Assembly: GCF_018919265.1 (NCBI RefSeq)
Contig: NZ_JAHLQO010000003.1
Coordinates: 367,822-431,821, forward strand
Origin: Peptoniphilus ovalis
GTDB taxonomy: Bacteria; Bacillota; Clostridia; Tissierellales; Peptoniphilaceae
Reading direction: 5' to 3'
Length of the DNA stretch: 64,000 bases
Part shown: one piece after another, positions 1 to 7,819 of the stretch
Layout of the letters: every line of letters begins with the position of its first letter
Numbering within the stretch: the stretch's first letter is position 1
Notes under the pieces: model-generated
What the model was told of the DNA's origin: nothing
The model's input: the letters and a program-made list of their open reading frames with translations, nothing else
The model's database searches: none
Position numbers and translations under genes: made by a program

Positions 1-1538
1 TCTGTTACAAGTAGATTTTTCTTATCTCTTTTAATTAGTCCCTTATAAATTAAATTTTCAATAATTCCAGCTCTTGTGGCTGGTGTTCCTAAGCCTTTTC
101 TTTCTACTTCTATATTTTTATCAAGACTTTCTACTCCCGCAAGTTCCATTACCTTTAAAAGACTGTCTTCAGTGTAGTGACTTTGTGGTTTTGTAAACTT
201 TTCTGAAATTTCTTTAGATGAAAGTTTGATTTTTTCTCCAGTAGATAATTTAGGTAAGTTCTTTTCTTCTTTGTTTTTTACATAAGCTTTTAGATATCTT
301 GTATATCCCTCATTAATTACGCTTTTACCACTTGAAGTAAATGTAAATTTATCGTATTCATAGGTTATTTTTGTAGTTGATTCTATTAAATTATCCGAAA
401 CAGACGCTAGTAATTTATCTTTTATTAGATTATATATTTTGCTTTCCTTATCTAATAGTTCTTTTGCTTTTTCAAGACCTGATAAGGTTGGAATTAGTGC
501 ATAGTGGTCGGTTACCTTAGATGAATTAAAAATAGACTGGAAGTTTGATTCATTAATCTTAAAATCTTCGTGAAGATCTACTAAAAGTTCTTTTATGGTT
601 TCCACCATATCATCAGCTAAATACCTACTATCCGTCCTTGGATAGGTTATTAACTTCTTTTCATAAAGGCTTTGTGCAATTTTTAAAGTATCATTTGCTG
701 AATATCCAAAGTATTTATTTGCTTCTCTTTGAAGTGTTGTTAAATCATATGGCTTATCAGGTCTTCTTGTAGCTTCCTTATTTTCGACATTTGTTATTAT
801 GATTTCATTATCTATTAGATTTAATAACTGCTCTGCGATTTCTCTTTTATCTATTCTTTCTGATACAAGTTTTAAATCTTTGTAAGATAAGTCGACTGTA
901 TAATATTTTTGTTTTTTAAATAGACTTATTTCACTATCCCTTTTAGCTATTAAATATAGGGTCGGTGTTTGGACTCTGCCCACTGAATAGGATTCTTTAT
1001 ATAAACAAGAATATAACCTACTTAAATTCATTCCTACAAGCCAATCTGCAATTGATCTTGCCTTTGCTGAATCGTATAGATTAATATAGTCGTCTCCTTC
1101 TTTTAAGTTTTCAAAGCCACTTTTTATTGCACTGTCTTCCATAGAAGATATCCAAAGTCTTTGAATTTTCTTCTTGCATTTTGCCTCATCATATACAAGC
1201 CTAAAAATTAATTCTCCTTCACGTCCAGCATCGCAAGCATTTATTACTGTGTCTATGTTCTTATCGTTTAAAAGTTTCTTTAAAACTCCATATTGTTTCT
1301 TAGTGCTTTTAGATACTTCATAAATATATTCTTCTGGAATTATAGGAAGAGTGTCTATTGTCCATTTCTTCCATTTTTCGTCTATCTTATCTGGACTTAC
1401 CATTTGAATTAAATGACCCACGCACCATGAAACAATGTATCCATTACCCTCATAATATCCACTTTTTCTTGATTTTGCTCCTATTACTTTTGCAATAGAA
1501 ACTGCTACACTTGGCTTTTCTGCTATTACTAATTTCAT
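1..1538 (-). CDS. topB: DNA topoisomerase III (type IA), C-terminus cut by window edge
   Basis: A TopB-like type IA topoisomerase of the kind carried by conjugative elements; it passes one DNA strand through a transient break in another and probably helps plasmid-like DNA processing during transfer. The N-terminal TOPRIM start MKLVIAEKPSVA is visible, followed by the acidic NACDAGREGELIF motif, a SVGRVQTPTL motif, and the active-site region TYPRTDSRYL near position 640, whose Tyr forms the covalent DNA bond. The start at 1538 has GGAGG five bases upstream. It is preceded by a terminator-like hairpin and follows the DUF4366 gene. The last part is missing because the window begins inside the gene. 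Confidence 0.92.
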   Translation of the reverse strand, partial: MKLVIAEKPSVAVSIAKVIGAKSRKSGYYEGNGYIVSWCVGHLIQMVSPDKIDEKWKKWTIDTLPIIPEEYIYEVSKSTKKQYGVLKKLLNDKNIDTVINACDAGREGELIFRLVYDEAKCKKKIQRLWISSMEDSAIKSGFENLKEGDDYINLYDSAKARSIADWLVGMNLSRLYSCLYKESYSVGRVQTPTLYLIAKRDSEISLFKKQKYYTVDLSYKDLKLVSERIDKREIAEQLLNLIDNEIIITNVENKEATRRPDKPYDLTTLQREANKYFGYSANDTLKIAQSLYEKKLITYPRTDSRYLADDMVETIKELLVDLHEDFKINESNFQSIFNSSKVTDHYALIPTLSGLEKAKELLDKESKIYNLIKDKLLASVSDNLIESTTKITYEYDKFTFTSSGKSVINEGYTRYLKAYVKNKEEKNLPKLSTGEKIKLSSKEISEKFTKPQSHYTEDSLLKVMELAGVESLDKNIEVERKGLGTPATRAGIIENLIYKGLIKRDKKNLLVT

Positions 1539-1550
1539 TTATACCTCCAA

Positions 1551-1581
1551 TAAAAAAGAGCGAAAGATTTCTCTCTCGCTC
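1551..1581 (-). terminator. Terminator-like hairpin in the topB leader
   Basis: GAGCGA and TCGCTC arms read on the minus strand into a TTTTTT run, immediately followed by the topB ribosome site. It may end the upstream DUF4366 transcript or act as an attenuator for topB. It belongs to a family of leader hairpins in this region. Confidence 0.7.
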
Positions 1582-1597
1582 AAGCTTTTAAAAATTA

Positions 1598-2470
1598 TTA
1601 TAATAGTTCATCGTCTTCATCTAAAGATTCTTCGTGACTTTCTTCATTGTCAGATTCATCTTCTGACTCACTAATATAATCCTCATCGTCTTCTTCAAAG
1701 CCTTCCATTATTTTATCCTCTTTTGCTTTGACTACTTTAAAATAATATCCTGCTCCAACAACTCCACCTATTACAAGTGCAATTATTAGAAATGAACCTA
1801 TGGAGCTTTTCTTTTCTTCCTTTACTTTTTCTATTTTTGGCTCTTCTTTTTTTACTTCTTCTTTCTTAGGCTCTTCCACCTTTAAAGTGTTTTTATCTTC
1901 TGATTCAATCATATTTAGTAAGTCTTGCTCTCCTACTTCTGTTAGTAGTCTTACATTATCTTGGCTTGATGAATGATCTACTATTAAATGCAAGGTCTTG
2001 CCGCTTTTAGTTTGAAAGGTTAGAAATTGTCTTACATCTACTGGATTTTCTTTATCTTTTTCTATATCTCCACTTGGTGTAATATCTTTTCCATTCCTAT
2101 CTACATTTTCAGTAACTGTTCCTCTTGCTTTATTTTCTTTTGTAGCAAGATTATTTACTGCCTTTGTATTACCACCTTTTACAAGAGGAGTCTTTTGCAT
2201 CGGTGTCTTATTTGTATTATTTGGTGTTGTTTTATTTTCTTTCTTATTATCAGGAATTCTTGGCACATCTTGATAAGGTATTTCTTCTTTTGATGGTGTA
2301 AAAACATCATCTTTTAACATCTTCTCAAATTCTTCTTTTTGTGGTTCATAAATGCTTTCTTTTTGACTTTCGACTACATTCTCATTTGTCATAGCAAAGC
2401 TATTAATTGGACTTATACAAGTAAAAAGGAGTAGGCTTAATGCTACTCCTCGCTTAATATTTTTTATCAT
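1598..2470 (-). CDS. DUF4366 (CD1107-family) conjugative-element membrane protein
   Basis: A 290-residue exported, membrane-anchored protein of the DUF4366/CD1107 family, found next to topB and the NlpC/P60 gene in Tn1549-like elements; its exact role in transfer is unknown. Residues 1-26 form a signal peptide ending in SFA. A low-complexity Lys/Asn/Pro region follows, then the conserved block with FLTFQTKSGKTLHLIVDH (about 150-167), a KKEE-rich stretch, a single membrane helix (about 226-245) and a very acidic cytoplasmic tail of Glu, Asp and Ser. The topology implies an outside domain at the cell surface with an acidic tail inside. It lies 14 bases after the LRR surface protein gene. Confidence 0.8.
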   Translation of the reverse strand: MIKNIKRGVALSLLLFTCISPINSFAMTNENVVESQKESIYEPQKEEFEKMLKDDVFTPSKEEIPYQDVPRIPDNKKENKTTPNNTNKTPMQKTPLVKGGNTKAVNNLATKENKARGTVTENVDRNGKDITPSGDIEKDKENPVDVRQFLTFQTKSGKTLHLIVDHSSSQDNVRLLTEVGEQDLLNMIESEDKNTLKVEEPKKEEVKKEEPKIEKVKEEKKSSIGSFLIIALVIGGVVGAGYYFKVVKAKEDKIMEGFEEDDEDYISESEDESDNEESHEESLDEDDELL

Positions 2471-2484
2471 CTTCTTTTCCTTCC

Positions 2485-5007
2485 TTATTTTACATTTTTA
2501 AAAACATAGACTGCTTTTCTTTGGTTATCCCATTCAATAGTTTGGTTCTTTCCGTCTTTAATATCTCCATGGCTTGCTCCAAAGGCTTTTGCAATATTTG
2601 AAATTGATGCGTGAATTCTTCCATTTATAATGACTGGCTTAACATCTGAGTTATATACTTTGCCGTCTGAATCTTTCATAACTCCAGTATCAATATTTAG
2701 TCTTAATGTCTTTTTAGCCAAGATATTATTCTCTTTATTTGAAAAAATAGCTTCCCTTGTTTCATTATCATATTCAACATTAAAACCTAAGGTGTAAGCA
2801 ATATATCTTACTGGAATCATTGTTCTTCCATCATCCACATAAGTTTTAACGTCCATGTATACAGTAGTTTTCCCCTTATGGTCGATAATGTTATAGAAGT
2901 TTTTATCTACTTGAAATACTGCAAATTCTTTTTCCCTGGAAATTTCTTTGTCTTTATCCTTAGCTTTATCTTTCATCTTATTTAGATCAAATTGATTTAA
3001 AATATTTTTATCATCAGCCTTTAGAATTTCGTTCCATTTTTTATCATCTGCTTTCTTATCTTCTTTTTTAGTTTCATTTTCTTTTTTGATATTTAGAAGT
3101 TCATCAAGCTTTTTAGATAGGTCAGATTCTTCTTGTTTCTTTTTATCTTTTTCATTATCCTTAATAGCTTTATCAATTTCATCTTTTCTCTTTTTGTTTT
3201 CTTCTTCGATTAATTTTTTTAAGTCTTCAGATTTTTTATTTAACTCTTCTTTTAGCTTTTTCAACTCTTCATCAGTTGATTTTTGCTTATCTTCTAAATC
3301 TTTTATCCTATCTTCAAGTTCTTTTTTACTTTTTTCTGATAAATCTTTTAAACTATCAAGGTCTTTTTTAATATCTTCAATTCTCTTACAACAAGAATCT
3401 TTCTCTTTATTTTTATCTTCAATGTTTTTCTCAAGCTCCTTGATTTTATCTTCTTTCTCAGAATTTGATTTTTCTAAATCTTTAATCTTACTATCCTTAC
3501 CTTCAATTTCTTTTTCTTTAACTTTAATCAAATCTTCTAAGGACTTAATCTTATCTTCTAATTCTTTGATTTTTTCTTCATTATTTTCATTCTTTTCTTT
3601 TTCAGCTGCAAGTTCGCTCTTAGTCTTTGAGCATTCATCTTTTAATTTAGAATTTTCATCTTGAAGTTTCTTTATTTCGTCATTAAGCTTATCTCTTTGA
3701 GAACTCAACTCATCGTCATTAGTTTTCTTAATTTCTTCAATTTTCTTATTTAAATCAGAAATTTCCTTATCTTTTTCCTTAATTTTTTCTTCAAGATTTT
3801 TCTTTTCTTCTTTTAATTTTTCTCCATTATCCTTACAAGATGAAAGTTTGTCTGTTAGCTCTTTAATCTTTTCTTGGTCTTTACTCTTTTCATTTTCCAA
3901 ATCTTTTATTTTATCTTCTAATTCTTTAAGCTGATTTGTTAAATCTTCGATATTTTTATCTTTCTCATCAATATCAGATCCTGTCATATCAGTTTGAGTT
4001 GAAGCATCTTTTGGAAGTTTACTTAAATCAACAAATATATGACCCCATAATTCTTTAGCTAAAGGATTTTTACTTTCTAAAATATTAAATTTAACCTTTG
4101 CTTCTTCTAAAGACGGATTATTTATTACAAGTATATTATCATCAGTTAAGCTTACTCCATCATCTTTAGAATCCAAAGAAAAATTAATTTTATCTCCTTC
4201 ATCAATGCTTTTTATCACTTTATTTAAATCAATTTTTTCATATCTCTTTTTTGCTACAAGTGTTATTTTTTGCCCACTTGCACCAAAACTTTTTAATTTT
4301 GGCATTTCTTTTATAACAGAAATGTCCTTTAATTTTGAATTATGAATATACAAAGTGTCTAAATTTTTAAGATTTCTAAGGGGCGTAATATCTTCAACAT
4401 CTCCATCTGAGCAGCAAAAATATCTTAACTTATTAAGTTCTGAAACCACACTAATATCTTTAACTGGTGTTGATTGATATTGAATAACTAACATTTCAAG
4501 ATTTTTTAAATATTTAATTGGACTCAAATCTTTAATCGAGTTCATATTCCTTTGAAACTCTTTTAAATTTACTAAGTTTTTTAATGGACTTATATCGCTA
4601 ATAGGATTAGCACCTATTGATAAAACTTTTAGATTTGTAAGTCCACTAATTGGACTAATATCCCTTATATCATTATCAAAAAAGTGAAGTCCTTCTAACT
4701 TCTTTAAATGCTTAATAGGGCTAAGATCTTTAACATTTCCATAATAAAAGTCTAAATCTTTAAGATTTGTCGCATACTCTAATCCAGCTATACTGGAGAT
4801 ACCTTTACAAGTTAATTTTTCTAAGTCTTTTATATTTTCTTTAGTTACCTTATCTACCTTAATTGTTTTTTTAACAGCTTCTTCTAACTTTTTATCTTCA
4901 AATTTAACTTCATTACTTTCTGCAAATACAGAATGAGTTGTTGTCGTTAAAATTAACAAAAGAGCCATAAACAAGGCTCTTAGTCTAATCGTATTTAGTT
5001 TCTTCAT
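2485..5007 (-). CDS. Secreted LRR / coiled-coil / stalk-domain surface protein
   Basis: An 840-residue exported protein. Residues 1-29 are a signal peptide ending in VFA. Residues about 60-250 hold leucine-rich repeats of the internalin type (repeating ISPISGL.NLK and SPIK.LK units of about 22 residues). Residues about 345-690 are an almost unbroken Lys/Glu-rich coiled coil. The C-terminus (about 715-835) matches the copper amine oxidase N-like 'stalk' domain (YVDDGRTMIPVRYIA, then VKPVIINGRIHASIS), which often binds cell wall in these bacteria. No LPXTG motif is seen. Its place between DUF4315 and DUF4366 in the transfer operon suggests an adhesin that brings mating cells together; that role is inferred. 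Its start overlaps the DUF4315 gene by 23 bases. Confidence 0.8.
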   Translation of the reverse strand: MKKLNTIRLRALFMALLLILTTTTHSVFAESNEVKFEDKKLEEAVKKTIKVDKVTKENIKDLEKLTCKGISSIAGLEYATNLKDLDFYYGNVKDLSPIKHLKKLEGLHFFDNDIRDISPISGLTNLKVLSIGANPISDISPLKNLVNLKEFQRNMNSIKDLSPIKYLKNLEMLVIQYQSTPVKDISVVSELNKLRYFCCSDGDVEDITPLRNLKNLDTLYIHNSKLKDISVIKEMPKLKSFGASGQKITLVAKKRYEKIDLNKVIKSIDEGDKINFSLDSKDDGVSLTDDNILVINNPSLEEAKVKFNILESKNPLAKELWGHIFVDLSKLPKDASTQTDMTGSDIDEKDKNIEDLTNQLKELEDKIKDLENEKSKDQEKIKELTDKLSSCKDNGEKLKEEKKNLEEKIKEKDKEISDLNKKIEEIKKTNDDELSSQRDKLNDEIKKLQDENSKLKDECSKTKSELAAEKEKNENNEEKIKELEDKIKSLEDLIKVKEKEIEGKDSKIKDLEKSNSEKEDKIKELEKNIEDKNKEKDSCCKRIEDIKKDLDSLKDLSEKSKKELEDRIKDLEDKQKSTDEELKKLKEELNKKSEDLKKLIEEENKKRKDEIDKAIKDNEKDKKKQEESDLSKKLDELLNIKKENETKKEDKKADDKKWNEILKADDKNILNQFDLNKMKDKAKDKDKEISREKEFAVFQVDKNFYNIIDHKGKTTVYMDVKTYVDDGRTMIPVRYIAYTLGFNVEYDNETREAIFSNKENNILAKKTLRLNIDTGVMKDSDGKVYNSDVKPVIINGRIHASISNIAKAFGASHGDIKDGKNQTIEWDNQRKAVYVFKNVK

Positions 5008-5233
5008 TATTAAAAATCTCCTTTTCTCTTAATTTTTCTTCTCTTTTTCTATCATTAATTTTCTCCATTAATTCTTCAAGACTAATGTTATTTCGTCTTA
5101 GAGTAACAATTATTTCTTCATTTTCAACTTGAATTTCTTCATCACAAATTTCCTTATATTTTGCATTTAAATCATCAAGTTTTTCTTTTAGCTTTTTCTT
5201 TTTGTTCCTAATACTTATAAGTTTTTTATTCAC
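4985..5233 (-). CDS. DUF4315 family protein
   Basis: A small Lys-rich coiled-coil protein of about 82 residues in the DUF4315 family, regularly found between the NlpC/P60 and DUF4366 genes of Tn1549-like elements; function unknown. The frame is open further upstream, but I chose the GTG at 5233 because AAGGGAG lies seven bases before it and because an earlier start would overlap the NlpC/P60 gene by 40 bases. The sequence starts NKKLISIRNKKKKLKEKLDD and ends with the typical EEIIVTLRRNNISLEEL block. The 3' end overlaps the LRR gene start by 23 bases, so the two are probably translationally coupled. Confidence 0.75.
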   Translation of the reverse strand: MNKKLISIRNKKKKLKEKLDDLNAKYKEICDEEIQVENEEIIVTLRRNNISLEELMEKINDRKREEKLREKEIFNNEETKYD

Positions 5234-5247
5234 ATAGTATCTCCCTT

Positions 5248-7812
5248 CTATCTTGGTCTTCCAAAACCATAAAAGTGTGATTTCCAATATTTTGAATTAA
5301 TTGAAGTGTACTGAATTGGATCTCCTGCGTGAATCATCATGCCATTCCCTGCATATATTCCTACATGGGATATTGGTGTTCCACTATTATATGTTGAATG
5401 GAAAAATATAATATCGCCAGGCTTTGCTTCACTTGGACTTACTGGATTACAATAGTCTTTGTATATTCTCCATGCAGTTGTTCTTGGCATTCTTTTTACT
5501 CCAGACTTTGTAAATGACCAACATACAAAACCTGAGCAGTCAAAATTAGATGGTCCACTTGCTCCAAAGACATATCTTTTGCCTATGTGTTTTTCTGCTT
5601 CATTAAATAAAGCTTTAGCAGTAGCTGAATCAAAAGCAAGACCAGGATTTCCAAAGTTTGGATTGTCTACTATTTCTCCTAAGTCCCCATTACCTGATCC
5701 AAAAACATCTCCCATATTCCCCTTAGCTTCAAGTAAGGCTTCATAATGAACTACATTGTCTGGATAATCTTTAAAAATTTCCCTAACAACTTCATCCATT
5801 TCTTTTTTCTTTAAAGTTACAATTAACTTTTTATATTCGTACTCTTCTTTTTCATAGCTAGTATAAGGATTGCCACGACTATCATATCTAGTCCTTGCTA
5901 CTGTTCTTGTTCTAATTTCAATTTCTTCCTTAAAATCAAGCTTATACATCTTATCGAAAAGCTCTTTTAGAATTCCTTTTACTTCAGATGCTGATTTTAC
6001 TTCTCCACATCTTGAAGTTATATAGGATAAAAGTTCATGGGTATTATGACCAATTTCTCCTTCTTTATTTATGATATATTCGTCATATCCAGGATGACTC
6101 GTTTTTACACTTTCGATTTGTGATTGTAGGTCATATTCCATTGATGAAAATTCTTGATTTACTTCACTTAGAACTGTGTCTTGTGATAGGTATGTTGTTG
6201 TCATTACTGAGTTTACAGAGTTAGAAAGTCCACTCATTCCAACACTTCCACCACCTACAAATATAGATATAGCAAGTCCTAAGCCTATAACTACAAATAG
6301 AACTGCTTTACCTTTTCTAATGATTAACTCTTTAGAAGCCTTACCTAAACTTAAAATAGCTTTTTTAACTTTATCTACAAGTCTTGTTTCGTGCTTTTTA
6401 GCTATCATGCTCTTCATTTGTTTTCTTTGGTAAAACTTTTTAAAAAAACTTTTCTTTTTATAGTCTTCCTTCTTCCTTAACTCTTCAAGTCCCGACCTAA
6501 ATTCAAGCTTGGTCTTTCTCTTTTTTATTTTCTTATCTAAGTTGGAAAGTTTTTTAATAGACTTCTTCTTTTTATTTAGCTTATACTTTCTTATCCCATG
6601 ATTTAGTTTAGATGAAAGATTAGCTAACTTTTCTCCCGACTCTACTCCTGAATTATCAGAACCTTCTTTTAGATAATCTCTTACAAGCTCTGATGATTTT
6701 GCTCTTGATAATAAAATCCCTGATTCAAGTTTATCTTTGACATTTACTTTTAATGTTTTATCCTTTATCTTTTTTCTTTTCTTATCAAGTTCTAAGATTT
6801 TCTTATCTTTTATGAAGTCTTTTACATCATCAGCTTTTACTTCTTTTCTTAAATCCTTGATTTTCTTTCTAGTAAGAGCTTCACTTTCATAATTTTTCCT
6901 TTTGTAATAGGTTTTTTTCTTATTTATATTCTTTTGAGCTAAAGATTCTTTTGAACTTATATCTTTTTCTTCTTTAAGATTTTCACTAAATCTTTCTTCA
7001 ATTGCAGAGTCTTGGTTATCTTTTTTAAAATCAGTTTCATTAGCTTTTAAAGTAGTATTTTCCTTAACTTCTATAGACTTTTTGTAAAGGCTCTTTTGGT
7101 AATCTTTTAATCCCTTACTCTTTAAATCATTAGACTTTATACCATTTTCATCATTCTTAATTTCAATCTGTTTTTCTTTCCTATATCTTCTTTTACTTTT
7201 CTTAGTCTCAATAGGTTTATCTTCACTTGTATGAAGCATTTTAGATTCTTTTTGACTAATCTTATCTTGAAACCTATCCTTACTATGAGTAATCTTATCT
7301 TGAAAGTTTTTTTGAATTTGTCTTTTACTTTTTGACTTCTTATTAGATAAAGGCTCAACATTTGGATTTGTATCCTCAGTCGTTAATTTATCATTATCAC
7401 TACTTCTTTTAAGATTTCTATTAAAATCTACCTTTCTATAATCATAATCAAGCTCTTCATTCTTATTAAAACCATCGTTTTCAATATTTTCTAAAACACT
7501 TTCTGCCTTAGTTTCACTTAAATCTTCATTAACTTTATTCTTGCTTTCACTTACTTCTTTTTTGATTCTTTCTTTATTTTTAGATTTTTGAAAGTCCATT
7601 AGTTTTTCTTTTTTCTCCGAACTTGTCTTTACTCGCTCATGGATAAGTTTAGATTCCTTATCAGCTATTTTGTCCTTAAACCTATCCTTAGTCTTAATAA
7701 TCTTATTGGTATAATCATCTGAATGAACAAGTTTACTATCAACATTCTTTTGAGGAGCGTCCCTATTTCGTATAATTTTCTTTTGGAAATCTTTTTTTAA
7801 CTTCTTATCCAT
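5248..7812 (-). CDS. NlpC/P60 cell-wall hydrolase of the conjugation machine (CD1108-like)
   Basis: An 854-residue type IV secretion component that locally cuts peptidoglycan so that the mating channel can cross the wall. The N-terminal 480 residues are extremely Lys/Glu-rich, presumably cytoplasmic, and hold at least two copies of a KDRF.DKI..KES motif. A single membrane helix follows (about 495-520). The C-terminal 110 residues are an NlpC/P60 domain: the nucleophile Cys is in FDCSGFVCW (about 760), the His in ISHVGIYAG (about 815), and a further polar site in MMIHAGD. It lies eight bases after virB4. The N-terminal extension is much longer than the enzyme needs. Confidence 0.88.
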   Translation of the reverse strand: MDKKLKKDFQKKIIRNRDAPQKNVDSKLVHSDDYTNKIIKTKDRFKDKIADKESKLIHERVKTSSEKKEKLMDFQKSKNKERIKKEVSESKNKVNEDLSETKAESVLENIENDGFNKNEELDYDYRKVDFNRNLKRSSDNDKLTTEDTNPNVEPLSNKKSKSKRQIQKNFQDKITHSKDRFQDKISQKESKMLHTSEDKPIETKKSKRRYRKEKQIEIKNDENGIKSNDLKSKGLKDYQKSLYKKSIEVKENTTLKANETDFKKDNQDSAIEERFSENLKEEKDISSKESLAQKNINKKKTYYKRKNYESEALTRKKIKDLRKEVKADDVKDFIKDKKILELDKKRKKIKDKTLKVNVKDKLESGILLSRAKSSELVRDYLKEGSDNSGVESGEKLANLSSKLNHGIRKYKLNKKKKSIKKLSNLDKKIKKRKTKLEFRSGLEELRKKEDYKKKSFFKKFYQRKQMKSMIAKKHETRLVDKVKKAILSLGKASKELIIRKGKAVLFVVIGLGLAISIFVGGGSVGMSGLSNSVNSVMTTTYLSQDTVLSEVNQEFSSMEYDLQSQIESVKTSHPGYDEYIINKEGEIGHNTHELLSYITSRCGEVKSASEVKGILKELFDKMYKLDFKEEIEIRTRTVARTRYDSRGNPYTSYEKEEYEYKKLIVTLKKKEMDEVVREIFKDYPDNVVHYEALLEAKGNMGDVFGSGNGDLGEIVDNPNFGNPGLAFDSATAKALFNEAEKHIGKRYVFGASGPSNFDCSGFVCWSFTKSGVKRMPRTTAWRIYKDYCNPVSPSEAKPGDIIFFHSTYNSGTPISHVGIYAGNGMMIHAGDPIQYTSINSKYWKSHFYGFGRPR

Positions 7813-7819
7813 ATCACAC

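Noticed and set aside
3086..3664. Long plus-strand Ser/Phe-rich frame opposite the LRR protein gene
   Set aside because: It is the antisense of a Lys/Glu coiled coil; no ribosome site, low complexity, and the minus-strand gene has domains.
7137..7361. Minus-strand 74-codon frame inside the NlpC/P60 gene
   Set aside because: Alternative frame of a Lys-rich repeat region in the same direction; no independent start signals.
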